From Stratiolaelaps scimitus (taxonomy: Eukaryota; Arthropoda; Arachnida; Mesostigmata; Laelapidae): a DNA stretch of 64,000 nt. The stretch is taken from contig JABWDB010000065.1 of the NCBI GenBank assembly GCA_019614645.1, positions 1,054,001 through 1,118,000 of the forward strand, read 5' to 3'. Positions 36,666 to 46,740 of the stretch are shown one piece after another. Positions within the stretch are counted from its first letter, which is position 1. The number at the start of each line of letters is the position of its first letter. A program made the position numbers and the translations under genes. Under the pieces are notes generated by a model that did no database searches, had not been told where the DNA came from, and was given only the letters and a program-made list of their open reading frames with translations.

Positions 36666-37202
36666 GTGGTGATCGCCTCGATCCGTCGCCTTAGAGAACT
36701 GGGCTTGTCGTCGAAGTGTCTAATTCTCTTGTACAAAGCGCTATTTGTGCCTCTGATATGCTATGGGCTATCCATATGGGGTGGTGGCTTCAGCGGGATC
36801 CTTCATCGCGTCCAGGTCGCTCAGAACGATGCCCTCAGGGCAGTGTTTGGTAGACAACGTAGAGATTCCGTTGCCGACCTTTTCGGAGATCTCAACCTCC
36901 TACCAGTCCGGGCGTGGTACACCGTCCATGTCGCGGTCCTCGCTTTCAAGATGGTCAGAGGTATCATTTCAGAAGAGATATCATTTCCAATCACCGCAGC
37001 CGCCAGTCGCTCTACCCGTCGTGCCACTCGATTTGAGATGCCATTTACTGTTAGAGAGTCTAGTCGCCATGCTCTGGCTTACCGACTACCAGCAGTCTGG
37101 ACCTCACTCCCCTCGGAGATCCGGGGCCTCTCCTCAGTAAAATTATTTGCCCGTGCTTTAAAAAAAGAAGTGCGTACACGCAGTAACTTTATCACCGATT
37201 AA
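36666..37202 (+). CDS. LINE reverse transcriptase, C-terminal 178 residues
   Basis: One of the two longest frames in the window, uninterrupted to a TAA at 37202. It starts inside the protein (36666 is a GTG codon, not a genuine start). LYKALFVPLICYGLSIWGGG matches the RT thumb region, where a Y-K-A/S-L-x-x-P-x-I/L-x-Y-G-x-x-I/V-W pattern precedes the Q-x-x-A-L-R block. VQVAQNDALRAVFG follows, then LLPVRAWY, and a basic end containing RYxLPAVWTSLPSEIR-type residues (here YRLPAVWTSLPSEI) common in Jockey/CR1-group LINEs. The catalytic RT core, including the YxDD motif, and the endonuclease are upstream and missing. It would not be active alone. Confidence 0.82.
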   Translation: MVIASIRRLRELGLSSKCLILLYKALFVPLICYGLSIWGGGFSGILHRVQVAQNDALRAVFGRQRRDSVADLFGDLNLLPVRAWYTVHVAVLAFKMVRGIISEEISFPITAAASRSTRRATRFEMPFTVRESSRHALAYRLPAVWTSLPSEIRGLSSVKLFARALKKEVRTRSNFITD

Positions 37203-37433
37203 TGGTTTCAGGGACCCGATGGCTTTATTGTAATTTTCTGCTACTGTGTATATATTCTATTTGTCAATAATTGTGTCAAACATTGACGATTATAACTGTA
37301 TATTTTGCTAAACTTTGAATAGTCGACAATTATAGCAATAGTCGTCAGTCTACTGCCACATGTCTCTGTTACCGGGACTAATTTCGCACACCGGACTGCG
37401 ATGTGCCTGGTTTTTACAATTATTTTATTTGTT

Positions 37434-37536
37434 CAGATTGTCCTGATTTGTGTATTAAGTCAGATTATCCTGACCGTGTTCTAAGTCAGATTATCCTGAC
37501 CGTGTTCTAAGTCAGATTATCCTGACCTTGTTCTTA
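37434..37536 (+). repeat. 26 bp tandem repeat in LINE 3' UTR
   Basis: Four units: a diverged 27-base copy (37434-37460), two identical 26-base copies (37461-37486 and 37487-37512, CAGATTATCCTGACCGTGTT plus CTAAGT) and a final copy with one change (from 37513). Lies between the ORF stop and the polyadenylation-type signal. Confidence 0.9.
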
Positions 37537-37652
37537 CACACCTTTATCATATTTTTTTTTTTCCGCGAGAACTTAAGCATTGTTGAATTGCAGTTCCGAA
37601 AATAAACCTCAAATGAAATGAAATGAAAAAAATGAAATGAAAAAATCAAATC

Positions 37653-39500
37653 CGATCTATTAAAATCTGTTCATTTCACTGCAGGTAAGCTGTTTGTAAA
37701 ACTGAGCTCATTTTGTGCCCTCTCCCTTGGTTGGGTACCTCTTAAGTAGACATTAAGCATTTTTAGTGTAAATTCATAAAGCACTGCTATACAACGCAGG
37801 CAAACCATATATATGCAGGATATGCTGTACAATCGTCGGCCAAAATTACATGTTGCACAGTTTGCCCGCAGTGCGATTTCCCCTTGAACTTCGTCACTAT
37901 TTATTCTTTAGTCGGCGTAGTTGCGCGTTAATGCAATGCTGTGTGTCATTGACTCGTGCCGAGCCGACCAGAGGCGCGTGCAAACAGGCTGCAAGATAGG
38001 CCCTATCTCGCTCGATAGAGGCTAAATCCAACAGGGAGCCTTGCCCTTGTTCGTTTATACGTCGTGGACACATTAGAGGCTACGGCCGTCGGTTAGTCGC
38101 TTAATGATGCTATTAAAGGCAAATGCGACTGGCTTCCATCACAGGCCTCGTGAGGTAGGGCGCACGTATCCGGGTATGGTTGTAGGTTCTAACTCAAGGA
38201 TGACAGCAAGGTTAGCTTCCTATTATCCTATTTGTTCACATCGTGGTTGGTCTTGCCACCCTGCTCTAACTTCTAACGATACTTTCGCGCTGTGGGACGC
38301 ATATAGCCGTGGTCTACTATATAAAAAGGAGCCAATGTAAATACAACGAGATGGTCTCTTAATGTACAGCAAAATGCCACCGGCATACGCGCTCGCGAGC
38401 TAACAGCGGTGAATCACAAGTTCAGGTGAAACTTCCTCATATCCTCTGATTCGTTGAATTAACAAGTGAGCAACAGTTGAGTTTGAAGCCCAATGTAATG
38501 ATGAAACAAATGAGCCTTATGAACAATGACATTAAGGGGTCGCGTGGGTACAGTTTTGCATCACGGGGGGGGGGGGAGGTTTAGAAAATTGACACAACCA
38601 GGACAGATGGGAGACCAAGCAGAGTTTGACGGTACTGAAGGAATCCTCCGTGCGATTATGTTTTATAATTTATTTTCTCCTGTAAAAACTTATTAAGATA
38701 CGAGATGGTCTCGTATCCTGTACTGTAACCTTGAGGGAGGAGAAAAATCCACAATAAAGACAATCTCAAATAATGTCAAATCTTGATGAACCCTTTAAGT
38801 CTGAGTTGAAGTCTAAGCATTGTTTACCCTTGCCGCAGAAATAGTTTCAGCGCCTTCTCTCTTCCGTCGTTATTCGTACATGTACGCTGCTGTTTAAAAT
38901 ATCCATTGATAGGAAAAGTATACAAAAAAATTGCAGAAAATGCCAATATAATGTAGATTATTTTCCATCGTTTCCGAGTTTCCGAGTATTTAGGTTTTAA
39001 AAGCTCTACATAGCGTGGTACTTGCCTGGGTAGACACAACTGCGTTCGTGGGTTTACTCACGATGTGCAGCGTTCTGCAACTCGACGAATCGAGGGGTCA
39101 CTGTACTCGAAATAATTGGTCTCCTGAAGTAACGCGTACGGGAAGCGAACGACGCCACAGACGAAATGACAGTACCGGCATGTGTCAATAATTTAGCAGC
39201 ACAGAGCTGCCGCCATTGAGCCTTTTAGAAAATTCGACCTAAGAATATTCGCAAAAGACATTTTGACGCCTTACCCTCTCAGCGTGGGTGGTTGTTTTCC
39301 GATTATTCGTGCCACCGGCACCCTGGCGGCCTAAATGCGAATTGTCTTGAAATATTCTTTTAAGAAAAATGCTGTAAAGTAAATACGTTTATAATATTAT
39401 ATTGTTAATAACAAACAGTAAACAGCCCGTCGACGAATCCTCATCGAATCCTGTTTTTCTAACTCAGATGTTCGTCAGTCTACGGTGTCAGTGAATACAA
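37653..39500. other. No gene recognised
   Basis: AT-rich DNA with a run of 12 G at 38565-38576 and a nine-pair hairpin at 38697-38717 (GATACGAGA, TGG, TCTCGTATC). A 71-codon minus frame at 39039-38824 has a hydrophobic core but no other support. Confidence 0.4.
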
Positions 39501-39503
39501 ACC

Positions 39504-39702
39504 GCGTCAAAAGGATAGCCCACCCCGATGTTTCTGATTTTTTTTCTCTCAACCGAAAGTAGCACTGCAGTTCAGCTTTCAGTCTCATTCAAATATTATC
39601 ACATTTCAAGAATATTCCAGAAATATTTGGCTAGCTAACCTAGATGTAGATATTTGATATTGGAAATTGTCGTTTTGAGGGTGCGTCAAAAGGATAGCCC
39701 AC
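39504..39702 (+). repeat. 20 bp direct repeat of Tc1 terminal motif (IR/DR-like)
   Basis: GCGTCAAAAGGATAGCCCAC occurs perfectly at 39504-39523 and 39683-39702, 179 bases apart and in the same orientation. The right arm carries one inverted copy (40869-40850, 18 of 20 identical). Paired transposase-binding sites in each arm are the IR/DR layout known in Tc1-family elements such as Sleeping Beauty. Only the left outer copy is visible here; I saw no right outer copy. Confidence 0.75.
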
Positions 39703-40992
39703 TTTTCGGTCGAGTGGGACGACAGTAGACACGCAACTGAGTTGTAAGATCGTTCTCGTAGAGATTTTCTGGACCCTTTGTCGACGAAAGCAACGGTGGG
39801 CCGAGGCCGCCAACTTAGTGAAAGTGAGAAAAAAAAACTATTTTCAACCTCAATGAAGAAAACGAGTCAAAATCGGAAATCGCACGGATTTTGCTAAGAA
39901 GCAGGAACGTGATTTTGAATTTTCTTAAAGATCCTCAACAGAACGGGACCAAGAAGCCGTCAGGACGATCCGAGGCAGTAAGCGCACATGAAAAACGCTC
40001 CCTCGTCCGACAAGACTTGTCGCGAGAAGCTTCTTGACTTGTCGCGAAATTGCAGCCCAGGCTGGAGTCGAAGCGAACGTCCGAAAGGTGCTAAGATGTC
40101 TTCGGGCATTAGAAAATGTTGTTCACAGAATACTCAAGCGAAAACGTCCTTTAACATTGAAACACAGATGCAAGATTGAGCTTCGCTTGTAAGCACGTTT
40201 CCTGGAAAGAGGAGTGGTAACGTGTGCTCTTTTCTGATGAAAAGAGATTCAATCTCGACGGTCCTGATGGACATTCTTATTACTCGTGACATTAGGAAAG
40301 GAGAGAACCTCCTAAGTCGACGACAAGCTGGAGGTGGTGGTGTGATGATTTGAGCCGGTATTGGCTACAGCGGGAAGACCGATTTGGTCTTCGTAGACGG
40401 GCGCATGAATAATCGTGCCTACGTTTGGAGGATAGACTTAAGAATCACGCCGAGAAGATCTGTCCCGAAAGGTTCATCCTTCAGCAGGATAACGCCGCAG
40501 TTCGTACGGCGAAGATCGTCACGTAGTTCTTCAAAACTGAAGACATACAGACATGCAGTTACTGAGCTGGCTCGCACGCTCTCCACGCCTTAATATTATA
40601 GGAAGCCCGTGGAGCGTCCTATCTAGAGATGTTTTTGAAAGTGGCAAGCAAACCCTACATGAGCTAAAATCTTTGGCGGCCGAATGTCATGTTCTTGATC
40701 AAAAGCTCATACGTAAATTTTATGAAACAATGTCCAGTCGATTAATTTCAGTTCTGGAGAAAGGCGGCGGCCCGATAGAATACTACATTTGTAAAAAAAC
40801 AATTGTAAGAGGACGATGTTAGAACTCTGTTGTGTTCGACAAACACTAAGTGGGCTATCGTTTTAACGCACCCTCAAAACGGCAATCTCCTATATCAAAT
40901 TCCTACATCTGAGTAAGATAGCCAAATATTTGTGCAATGTTCCTGAAATGTGACATGTTTGAATGAGACTGAAAGCGAAACTGCAGTGCTGC
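39561..40992 (+). mobile_element. Tc1-like DNA transposon, inactive, with long inverted repeats
   Basis: Two arms of about 140 bases face each other: 39561-39702 and 40850-40992. Both contain AGCACTGCAG, a CAGTCTCATTCAAA block, AAATATTTGGCTA, and TTTTGAGGGTGCGT leading to GATAGCCCAC. By eye they are roughly 80-85% identical. Between them lies a decayed transposase (39796-40822). If the outer direct copy at 39504 is part of the element, its left end lies near 39500. TA target duplications could not be fixed with confidence because the ends have diverged. Confidence 0.85.
39796..40822 (+). pseudogene. Tc1-family transposase pseudogene
   Basis: Translation can be followed with frameshifts. The expected start codon is GTG (VGRGRQLSE) at 39796. 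The N-terminal helix-turn-helix region includes LSESEKKTIFNLNEENESKS and EIARILLRSRNVI, then a GRSE basic patch where active elements have a GRPR-type motif. LFSDEKRFNLDGPDG (about 40225) holds the first catalytic Asp. FILQQDNAAVRTAKIVT (about 40465) holds the second, followed by a stop. After an 8-base partial duplication (ACATGCAG near 40549-40556) that shifts the frame comes LARSPRLNIIG, where the third catalytic Glu has become Gly. The C-terminal block MSSRLISVLEKGGGPI (40731-40780) is typical. Without the duplication the last spacing fits DD34E. Several stops and the lost Glu make it dead. Confidence 0.85.
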
Positions 40993-41092
40993 CTATAGGT
41001 AGCTGCGTCTTGTACTTCTTTTCTCTGCTGCAACCTGCTGAGCTCGTTCTGCAGTTCTTTCCGCAGGGGACAATGGATGAGGGTGCGTCCGG

Positions 41093-41094
<2 letters not shown>

Positions 41095-41139
<45 letters not shown>
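41095..41139. repeat. (TA)n microsatellite
   Basis: About 45 bases of uninterrupted AT dinucleotides, about 100 bases beyond the right arm of the Tc1-like element. Confidence 0.95.
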
Positions 41140-41146
<7 letters not shown>

Positions 41147-41748
41147 AATTCGATTATTCCTTATGCCATCAACGATGCTGCTATTTCCAACTTCTACTGC
41201 TATTTCCAAAGCGATTTGAAAGAGACAGGCTCTGTCTCAATTGTCCTTCTTTACTTCTATCGTTTCTATCTCCTGAACTGGCTCCCTCACACGAGCGTTG
41301 CTTTGCCCTTCCCGGACAGCGGGTCCTGTCCGGGGTGCTATCCATTGGTTTTGGGCCAGCCTGCCACCCGCCGTGTGCAAGAAGGTAATTGGTAATTGAA
41401 ACTGGGGAACAAATGTACGGCCCTCGCTGCCAGCGCAAGGACCCAATTGAAACTCGGGATAGGAATGAGATGGCGTTTTCCTCTCGTCCTGACCTCGCGG
41501 CCTGCCCCATCCGTACTCTACCCACTGGTGAACCACCGCGCGTGTGGTCTGACGCTCTTTTGCTTGCGGCGTGTGTCGCACCACGTCATTCTGCAGTAGC
41601 AGCCGCCGCGGCAGATGCAGTCGCCGTTTGCCGCCGCCGCATGGTGATCTTGGACGTCGACATCAGACGCTGCTGCCTGAAACAAGATTGCCCAATTTAG
41701 ATCAGGTCATTTGTGGCCAAGTCAGCCGCTTGTCCATCAGCCAGCAAG

Positions 41749-41785
41749 CCAGGCAGGAGGCCCATGGGCCTGAACTCCTGCCTGG
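41749..41785. repeat. Nested palindrome
   Basis: CCAGGCAGGAG (41749-41759) is the exact reverse complement of 41775-41785. Inside it sits the perfect palindrome GCCCATGGGC. Confidence 0.65.
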
Positions 41786-42329
41786 ACCCCTCCGAATTTT
41801 CTCTCCCTTCCTCCCTCGCTCTGGGTCCATCTGAACGCGGCAGGGCAGAGCGACAACGACGACATCGGGAGTCCCGCATCGGGGAAAAGAGGACCAACTC
41901 TTAATGACAACTGCTCTTCGCATGTCTTCGTCACGTAACCTGCGTAGGCGTACGCACATAGACTCACGGCATACATATGTATCTATGAAGAGCTAATAAC
42001 AAGCACTTCATTTCAAAGGTATATTATTGCATAAACTGGGTATTTTTCTTTAGTGCCCAACATTATGTTCAATCCTTCACTAATTCATGGACTGAGCGTG
42101 ATATTCTCCAGGAGAAGAGATCATTGATACAAACCTCTTTTTTGCCGATATGAATTTTGGTTGTATCTTTCTTTTGGATCTGGTCGTGGTTTCTATAATA
42201 TTGAACGTATTTTCGACCATGGAGGCTGTTTTAATTCCCTTTTGTTGAATAAGGCTTTGCCAAAATAAGTTAGACGTTGGAGGATGTGTGTGATTTTCAC
42301 ATCATTTTTGTCACCAGAGCATTTGCATT

Positions 42330-44042
42330 TGTCACGGGTTATATATAATTGGATACTTATTTATATAGGAGTTCTTTATCTTTCTTGAGGCCTGGGTTCC
42401 ATAAAGGTCCGCGTAACTTATCGCTGGTTCTATGTATGCTCTAAACAATGTCCCATACAACTGCGGTTCCCTTTCTTTAAAACTGCGGAGTATCCAGTTT
42501 ACACGCTGACTAGCTCTTGGGACAACATGTGCTACATGTTCCGAGTATTTTAGAGTTGTCGATGTGATCACTCTTGATCTCAAATACTCTGTTGTAATTT
42601 GAGTTCTATGTCACCTATGGAATATTCCTGATTAGCATTTCCGTGTCCAAAATGAGCACTACACATTTCTCAATCAATAACTTTAGGCCTAGCTTGTCTG
42701 TTCACTCGCGAAAAGCTCCTAATACCTGCACGAGAGTCGATCTTTGTTGTAGCCTACTAGCTGTACCGTATATTTTAATGGCACCGTATCATAAATGTTC
42801 ATTGATACAGAAGGAGGGAGTCTGTATGTGAGAGAATTTATATACAATATGTACATTAGGGCTTCTAATATTGTTCCTTGGGAACACCCAAATGTCGCCT
42901 TCGCGCTTTCTAAGAATTCCCCGTTGATGTGTACTCTGAAAATTTTGTTGTGTAGGAAGTCACTGATTCAGGCCACTATTAGCCTTCCCCCTTCTCCAAG
43001 TGACGGAAACGCTGCGATTAGTGTTGTATTCGTTACTCTTTCGAATGCAGATTTGAAGTCGAAGTAGACTGCATTGAAAAACTGCGGCGAATTTATCCCT
43101 TTGGCCCAGACGGATTCTGATCACGAATGACGGTAGATTATCCGGAGTCGCACCCGGTTTCGATTGTCGTTGTCTTTGATGACGGTGAATGTTATCCGTG
43201 CTGACATCTACATCATGTACTATGTGTCTAAGCGGTACTTCCGGAAGAGCTGGCGGTTCTTACTGTTTGCGCTGAAGTAGTTCATCATTGCTTGGATACG
43301 TTTCTTCGAAATGGTTTCTTAATCTTTCGGCCCATTCTTCATCGTCTGTAGTGAGACCACCGTCGTTCCTTTGCAACACACATAGCGTCCTCCTTAGTAC
43401 GATCCCCTTGCGTACATAGTTCCCACTCCAATTATTTCCGCCTTATTTTCGGGTTTGCGTAGAATGTCGTGTATTTCTTTATAACCCGCTCTCGTTTTGA
43501 CACCTTAGCGATTTCTTTCTATAGAAATGCGATATTTGAGTCATCCCTTGCCTCATTGAGGGGTTGATGTAGTTTGGTTATCTGCGCTAATTTGGAATGT
43601 ACCCGCTTTGTTTGCCTTCGAGTGTATCTCACTATGAGCTCGGGCAGGTATTGTGCGAGTTGCGTATACATCATATTGACGCTGTCACAGTAGATTTCAA
43701 AGAACAGGATCCAGTCCACGTGACTTAGTTGCCACTTCATTGCACAGAAATTCCCTTTCTCGTAGTTAAATTTAAGAGCGCGTGGTTTACTATATGTGGG
43801 GCTGCATTTTTTTAAAGGGAAGGACATCATCTTCAAACCCACGGACACCACCAGAGATATTCTAATCTCCATGAAAGTGGGCCGATCCAGTGCAGGACAG
43901 TTGACGTGGATGACAAAACGCCTCTGTCTGCTATAACCACCATCCTCTGTTGAGAGTCTATCCCTTCCCTAGAGTCGGCTTCACGCTTGGCATTACTTCG
44001 ATCTCTGGGGAAGGTGTGTACTGCTCCGGCTAGTGTTCTATA
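42330..44042 (-). pseudogene. Decayed LINE: linker plus reverse transcriptase
   Basis: On the minus strand, from high to low coordinates: the 43815-44042 block shared with 8.1 kb; the linker LKFNYEKGNFCAMKWQLSHV followed by DW (43519-43872 frame), as found between endonuclease and RT; NDGGLTTDDEEWAERLRNHF (about 43350), the usual 'EWAE-L-x-x-HF' segment; KPGATPDNLPS (about 43160), the K-x-PGPD-x-LP block opening RT; YFDFKSAFERV (about 43060), motif A with the catalytic Asp; SQGTILEALMYILYINSL (about 42890), motif B; NIYDTVPL (about 42805), motif C where YADD has decayed to IYD; and TLKYSEHVAHVVPRASQRVN with LYGTLFRAYIEPAISYADLY (42583-42332), the thumb. Frameshifts and stops separate the pieces. 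Probably CR1/Jockey group. Confidence 0.82.
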
Positions 44043-46050
44043 GCCGGGTGCCTTAGTCTCCTATGACTACTGCGGCTATGACTACTCCGTGTTGGGGTCC
44101 CACCCCTTCAGGTTCTTAACCGAAATGCGATGCTCATTACCGTTATTTTTCAGGTGATTGTACAGAGCTTCCGCGGTCACACTTAGACATACACGTGATA
44201 TGTGCACTCTTCGTGTGTCTATATATATATATATAGTAATCCTGCACCGTCCGTGGCTAGCTCAGTATATGATATAATAGAGACAAGACAGGAAATGCGC
44301 CCGTGGAATAGGTATTAAAATTTACATAATTTCGCATTCACTGTCTTCTATGAGGAATAACAATGTTACACACTATGGAACACTCGGGTAACAATGCAAC
44401 ACAGTGTCCTTTGTTGAGTGTTGTCATTCGTTTAACTCTTAGTCGTGCGTAATATTAGCCCTGCGTTGGGTCTTCGTTCGCGGTCGGCTTGCATCGTACA
44501 CGACGAAATTATTCGTCCACTTTGCCAACTGCTATATTCGAATACCAGCGTCACTAAACGGCTGTTGTACACAAATTATCCTGATGCACAAGCTCAGCAA
44601 CGAGGATGACAGAAAGTACTTAATGGGCTGCTGTTCGTTGGCCACATCCGGTCAGGGATGGCATCCCATGTGAAACTGTGAAAACTTGTATTCCACCAGT
44701 AGTGCTAATGACGACATCGCTTTATGACTACTAACCATGAAACTACAAAGCAAGCGCGGGTCAGCGATTCGCGCCTTGGGTTGGCGGCGCGCTGGGCTGC
44801 CACTCCGACTCGCTTTAGAATGAAATTTTATATGATAACGTACCGACTCAACACATCAGAATACGGACACGTGGGATTTTACAGCAGCCGTTTAACAGTG
44901 CTAGTTTAAAGTTACCGTTCCCCACTACACTCAAATTTAAGTTCCATGACAAGCGAAATCTCTCTCTCTCTCTGTATAGCGTGTACGAGTGTTGGTATTT
45001 AAAATGATGGGACTGGGTATGACGACCAATGTAATAGATTGGTCGATTGTATGTTAGATATTAATAAGCTGTTGTCGGCGATCTAGTTGTGTCATTCAGT
45101 ACTATCTTTATAGCGGTATCACGGTGCTGCGTTGTTGCATAATCACTTGACAAATAGCTCTTACTAATAGCACCTTCTTCAGTTGACGTTTGCGATTCTG
45201 TTCTAGCAAACTAATTACAACAATACACGCACATGTCTGTCATCTAAATAGTAGCTATGAACTAAGCCTGTGTTTGTAGGCGGAGAGCAGATCGCTGCTA
45301 CGGATGCTGACACCGTCAGCCTACGATATACTCATCTAATGCTGCCTTCAGCACAAAATTATCTTCAACACAAACGTAAATCGGGTTTGTGTACGACCCG
45401 AGTTCTCAGCCCTACAGCAGTCGGCAGAACAATATTTCGGACATTCACGAAGAAAACTTATGTCATCAGAGGGAAGAGCTAATAACTCCCCACTGACAGG
45501 TCGGAGAGATGCTGTGCCGAAATGTATCTCATTTATTTCTTGTTTGTACCCGTTTGTCGATGACCGCCCAAGAAAGCTGCCGCAACAACCCAGGATATAC
45601 CGGAGAACTATTCTATAATCCATTGAATGCCTTTCATGTTGAATTTTTGCTACATTCATAAATTTTCAGTTCTGCCATTACGCTGCGTGGATAGCGTGCG
45701 GAATAATCGGTTGGTCAAGTCACAAGCTTATAAAGTTAGGAATTTTATAAAAAAATAAATTAATAGTTTTAAGAAATATTTATATTATTTTTAATAGACT
45801 AAAGAAGCTCTAAAAATATATGCGATATCTATATATAAATAATATATTTATTTAAATTAAGCTTCATAGCCAATAAATAATTGTATTATCGTAGAATTTG
45901 TTTTTATTTTTAATATACAATTAATTATAAGGATAATAATGTAATTTATTTCTTAATAGACTTTATTAAAACGCGAACGGCACAGCTAATACCTTCGTAT
46001 TTATTTATTTGACTTCCCCCCAAATTAGTGGAACCACTTACTCAGTATGT
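44043..46050. other. No gene recognised; includes an AT-rich island
   Basis: Contains (AT)n at 44221-44235 and (CT)n at about 44961-44974. No recognisable coding. The AT island at 45722-45975 is listed separately. Confidence 0.4.
45722..45975. other. Very AT-rich island of unknown origin
   Basis: About 250 bases of markedly higher AT content than its surroundings, with few repeats in it. It is not a microsatellite. Arthropod mitochondrial DNA has this composition, so a nuclear mitochondrial insertion is one possibility; an AT-rich MITE is another. I could not match it to a mitochondrial gene by reading. Confidence 0.3.
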
Positions 46051-46059
46051 CTTCAGAGT

Positions 46060-46740
46060 CCTCCAGGAGGGATGCCTTTAGTTAGCTAGTTGCTAATGCC
46101 TACGCAAACGTTACCATACTCAAGTACATTGGCTTCCTGGACGAGGTCCATCGTGGCATGCAAAAAGGTATCAAGACCTTTCAGATACTGTACTTAACAA
46201 ACAAATTAACGATGACTGAGGACAAAACCCAAGTCTTTCGCTCTGGCAGACGCGGACTCCCGTTTGTCAGCGTCGAGATGAACGGGAGCACAATTGAGCA
46301 GCCGATCATAAGAACTTGCTGGGATGCGATTCTTGACGAGGACCCTGGCATCGTGGCGCGCGTGCGACAGCTAATCCGTCTTGCAACCATGACAATGTTC
46401 CTAGCCAGATATCACGAAAATGCCCCTTTTTTCCCCTGGATGTTTTGCTACTTGGTCCATGGTTCGGAACTAGCTTCGTACTATTTTATCTCAAACCCTA
46501 GGATTCGCAGTCCTCGGGCCTACAAATAATCTCATCCCGCGTAACTCAAGAGTCTGGGACCATCGTTCTTGCAGCATGGCTGTGTACCGCTTATTTCCTG
46601 CCTCATGCTAACGATAGTGCTGCGCGGGTATGGCTGTTCGAAGGGCTGTTTGCAGCGGTTAAACGAGGTGTTAGGGCGTTTTCTTCAGGAGGTCGTCGAG
46701 TTGGAAGCGTCACCCGTTTGATATCATCAACATTCGATGT
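46060..46740 (+). pseudogene. I/R1-like LINE fragment, end of reverse transcriptase
   Basis: A plus frame (46158-46529, 123 codons) reads KLTMTEDKTQVFRSGRRGLP then FVSVEMNGSTIEQPIIRTCW, DAILDEDPGIVARVRQLI and WMFCYLVHGSELASYY. In I/R1-type LINEs the RT palm is followed by 'L...KTE/Q...F..R....P.I.I.G..I.....RY/LGV.LD......HV' and later a 'S.L.YG' element; the order fits. LGV is replaced by CWDAI and the frame breaks after 46529, where QQRILRSRAYK-like sequence continues. It may be the same family as the 16.2-17.2 kb remnant, which carries the complementary N-terminal part in the same orientation. Confidence 0.55.

Larger units (their letters stand above)
36650..37652 (+). mobile_element. 5'-truncated LINE (CR1/Jockey-like) with complete 3' end
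   Basis: About 1 kb: the C-terminal part of the reverse-transcriptase ORF (36666-37202), a 3' UTR with a 26 bp tandem repeat (37434-37536), a conserved ACTTAAGCATTGTTGAATTGCAG segment (37570-37592), then AATAAA and terminal AAATG-type repeats (about 37602-37650). The 5' break lies just before 36666, where an in-frame stop and unrelated DNA begin; such truncation is typical of LINE insertions. The open terminal frame indicates a comparatively recent insertion. I did not identify a target-site duplication. Confidence 0.8.
40993..42320. other. No gene recognised; CpG-rich stretch 41.25-41.9 kb
   Basis: Begins with (TA)n at 41095-41139. From about 41250 to 41900 the DNA is GC- and CpG-rich, with overlapping frames on both strands (up to 115 codons) and several strong palindromes, for example CCCGGACAG/CTGTCCGGG near 41310-41335 and the one at 41749-41785. 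It may be a promoter-like island, but no start context or domain settles a gene. Confidence 0.35.

Noticed and set aside
38080..38210. Another SINE head around GTAGGTTCTAACTC
   Set aside because: Only a loose B-box match; no A-box, no similarity to the other heads, no tail.
41389..41700. 103-codon plus ORF near 41.5 kb
   Set aside because: Competing frames on both strands in a GC-rich palindrome-rich stretch; no motif or start support.
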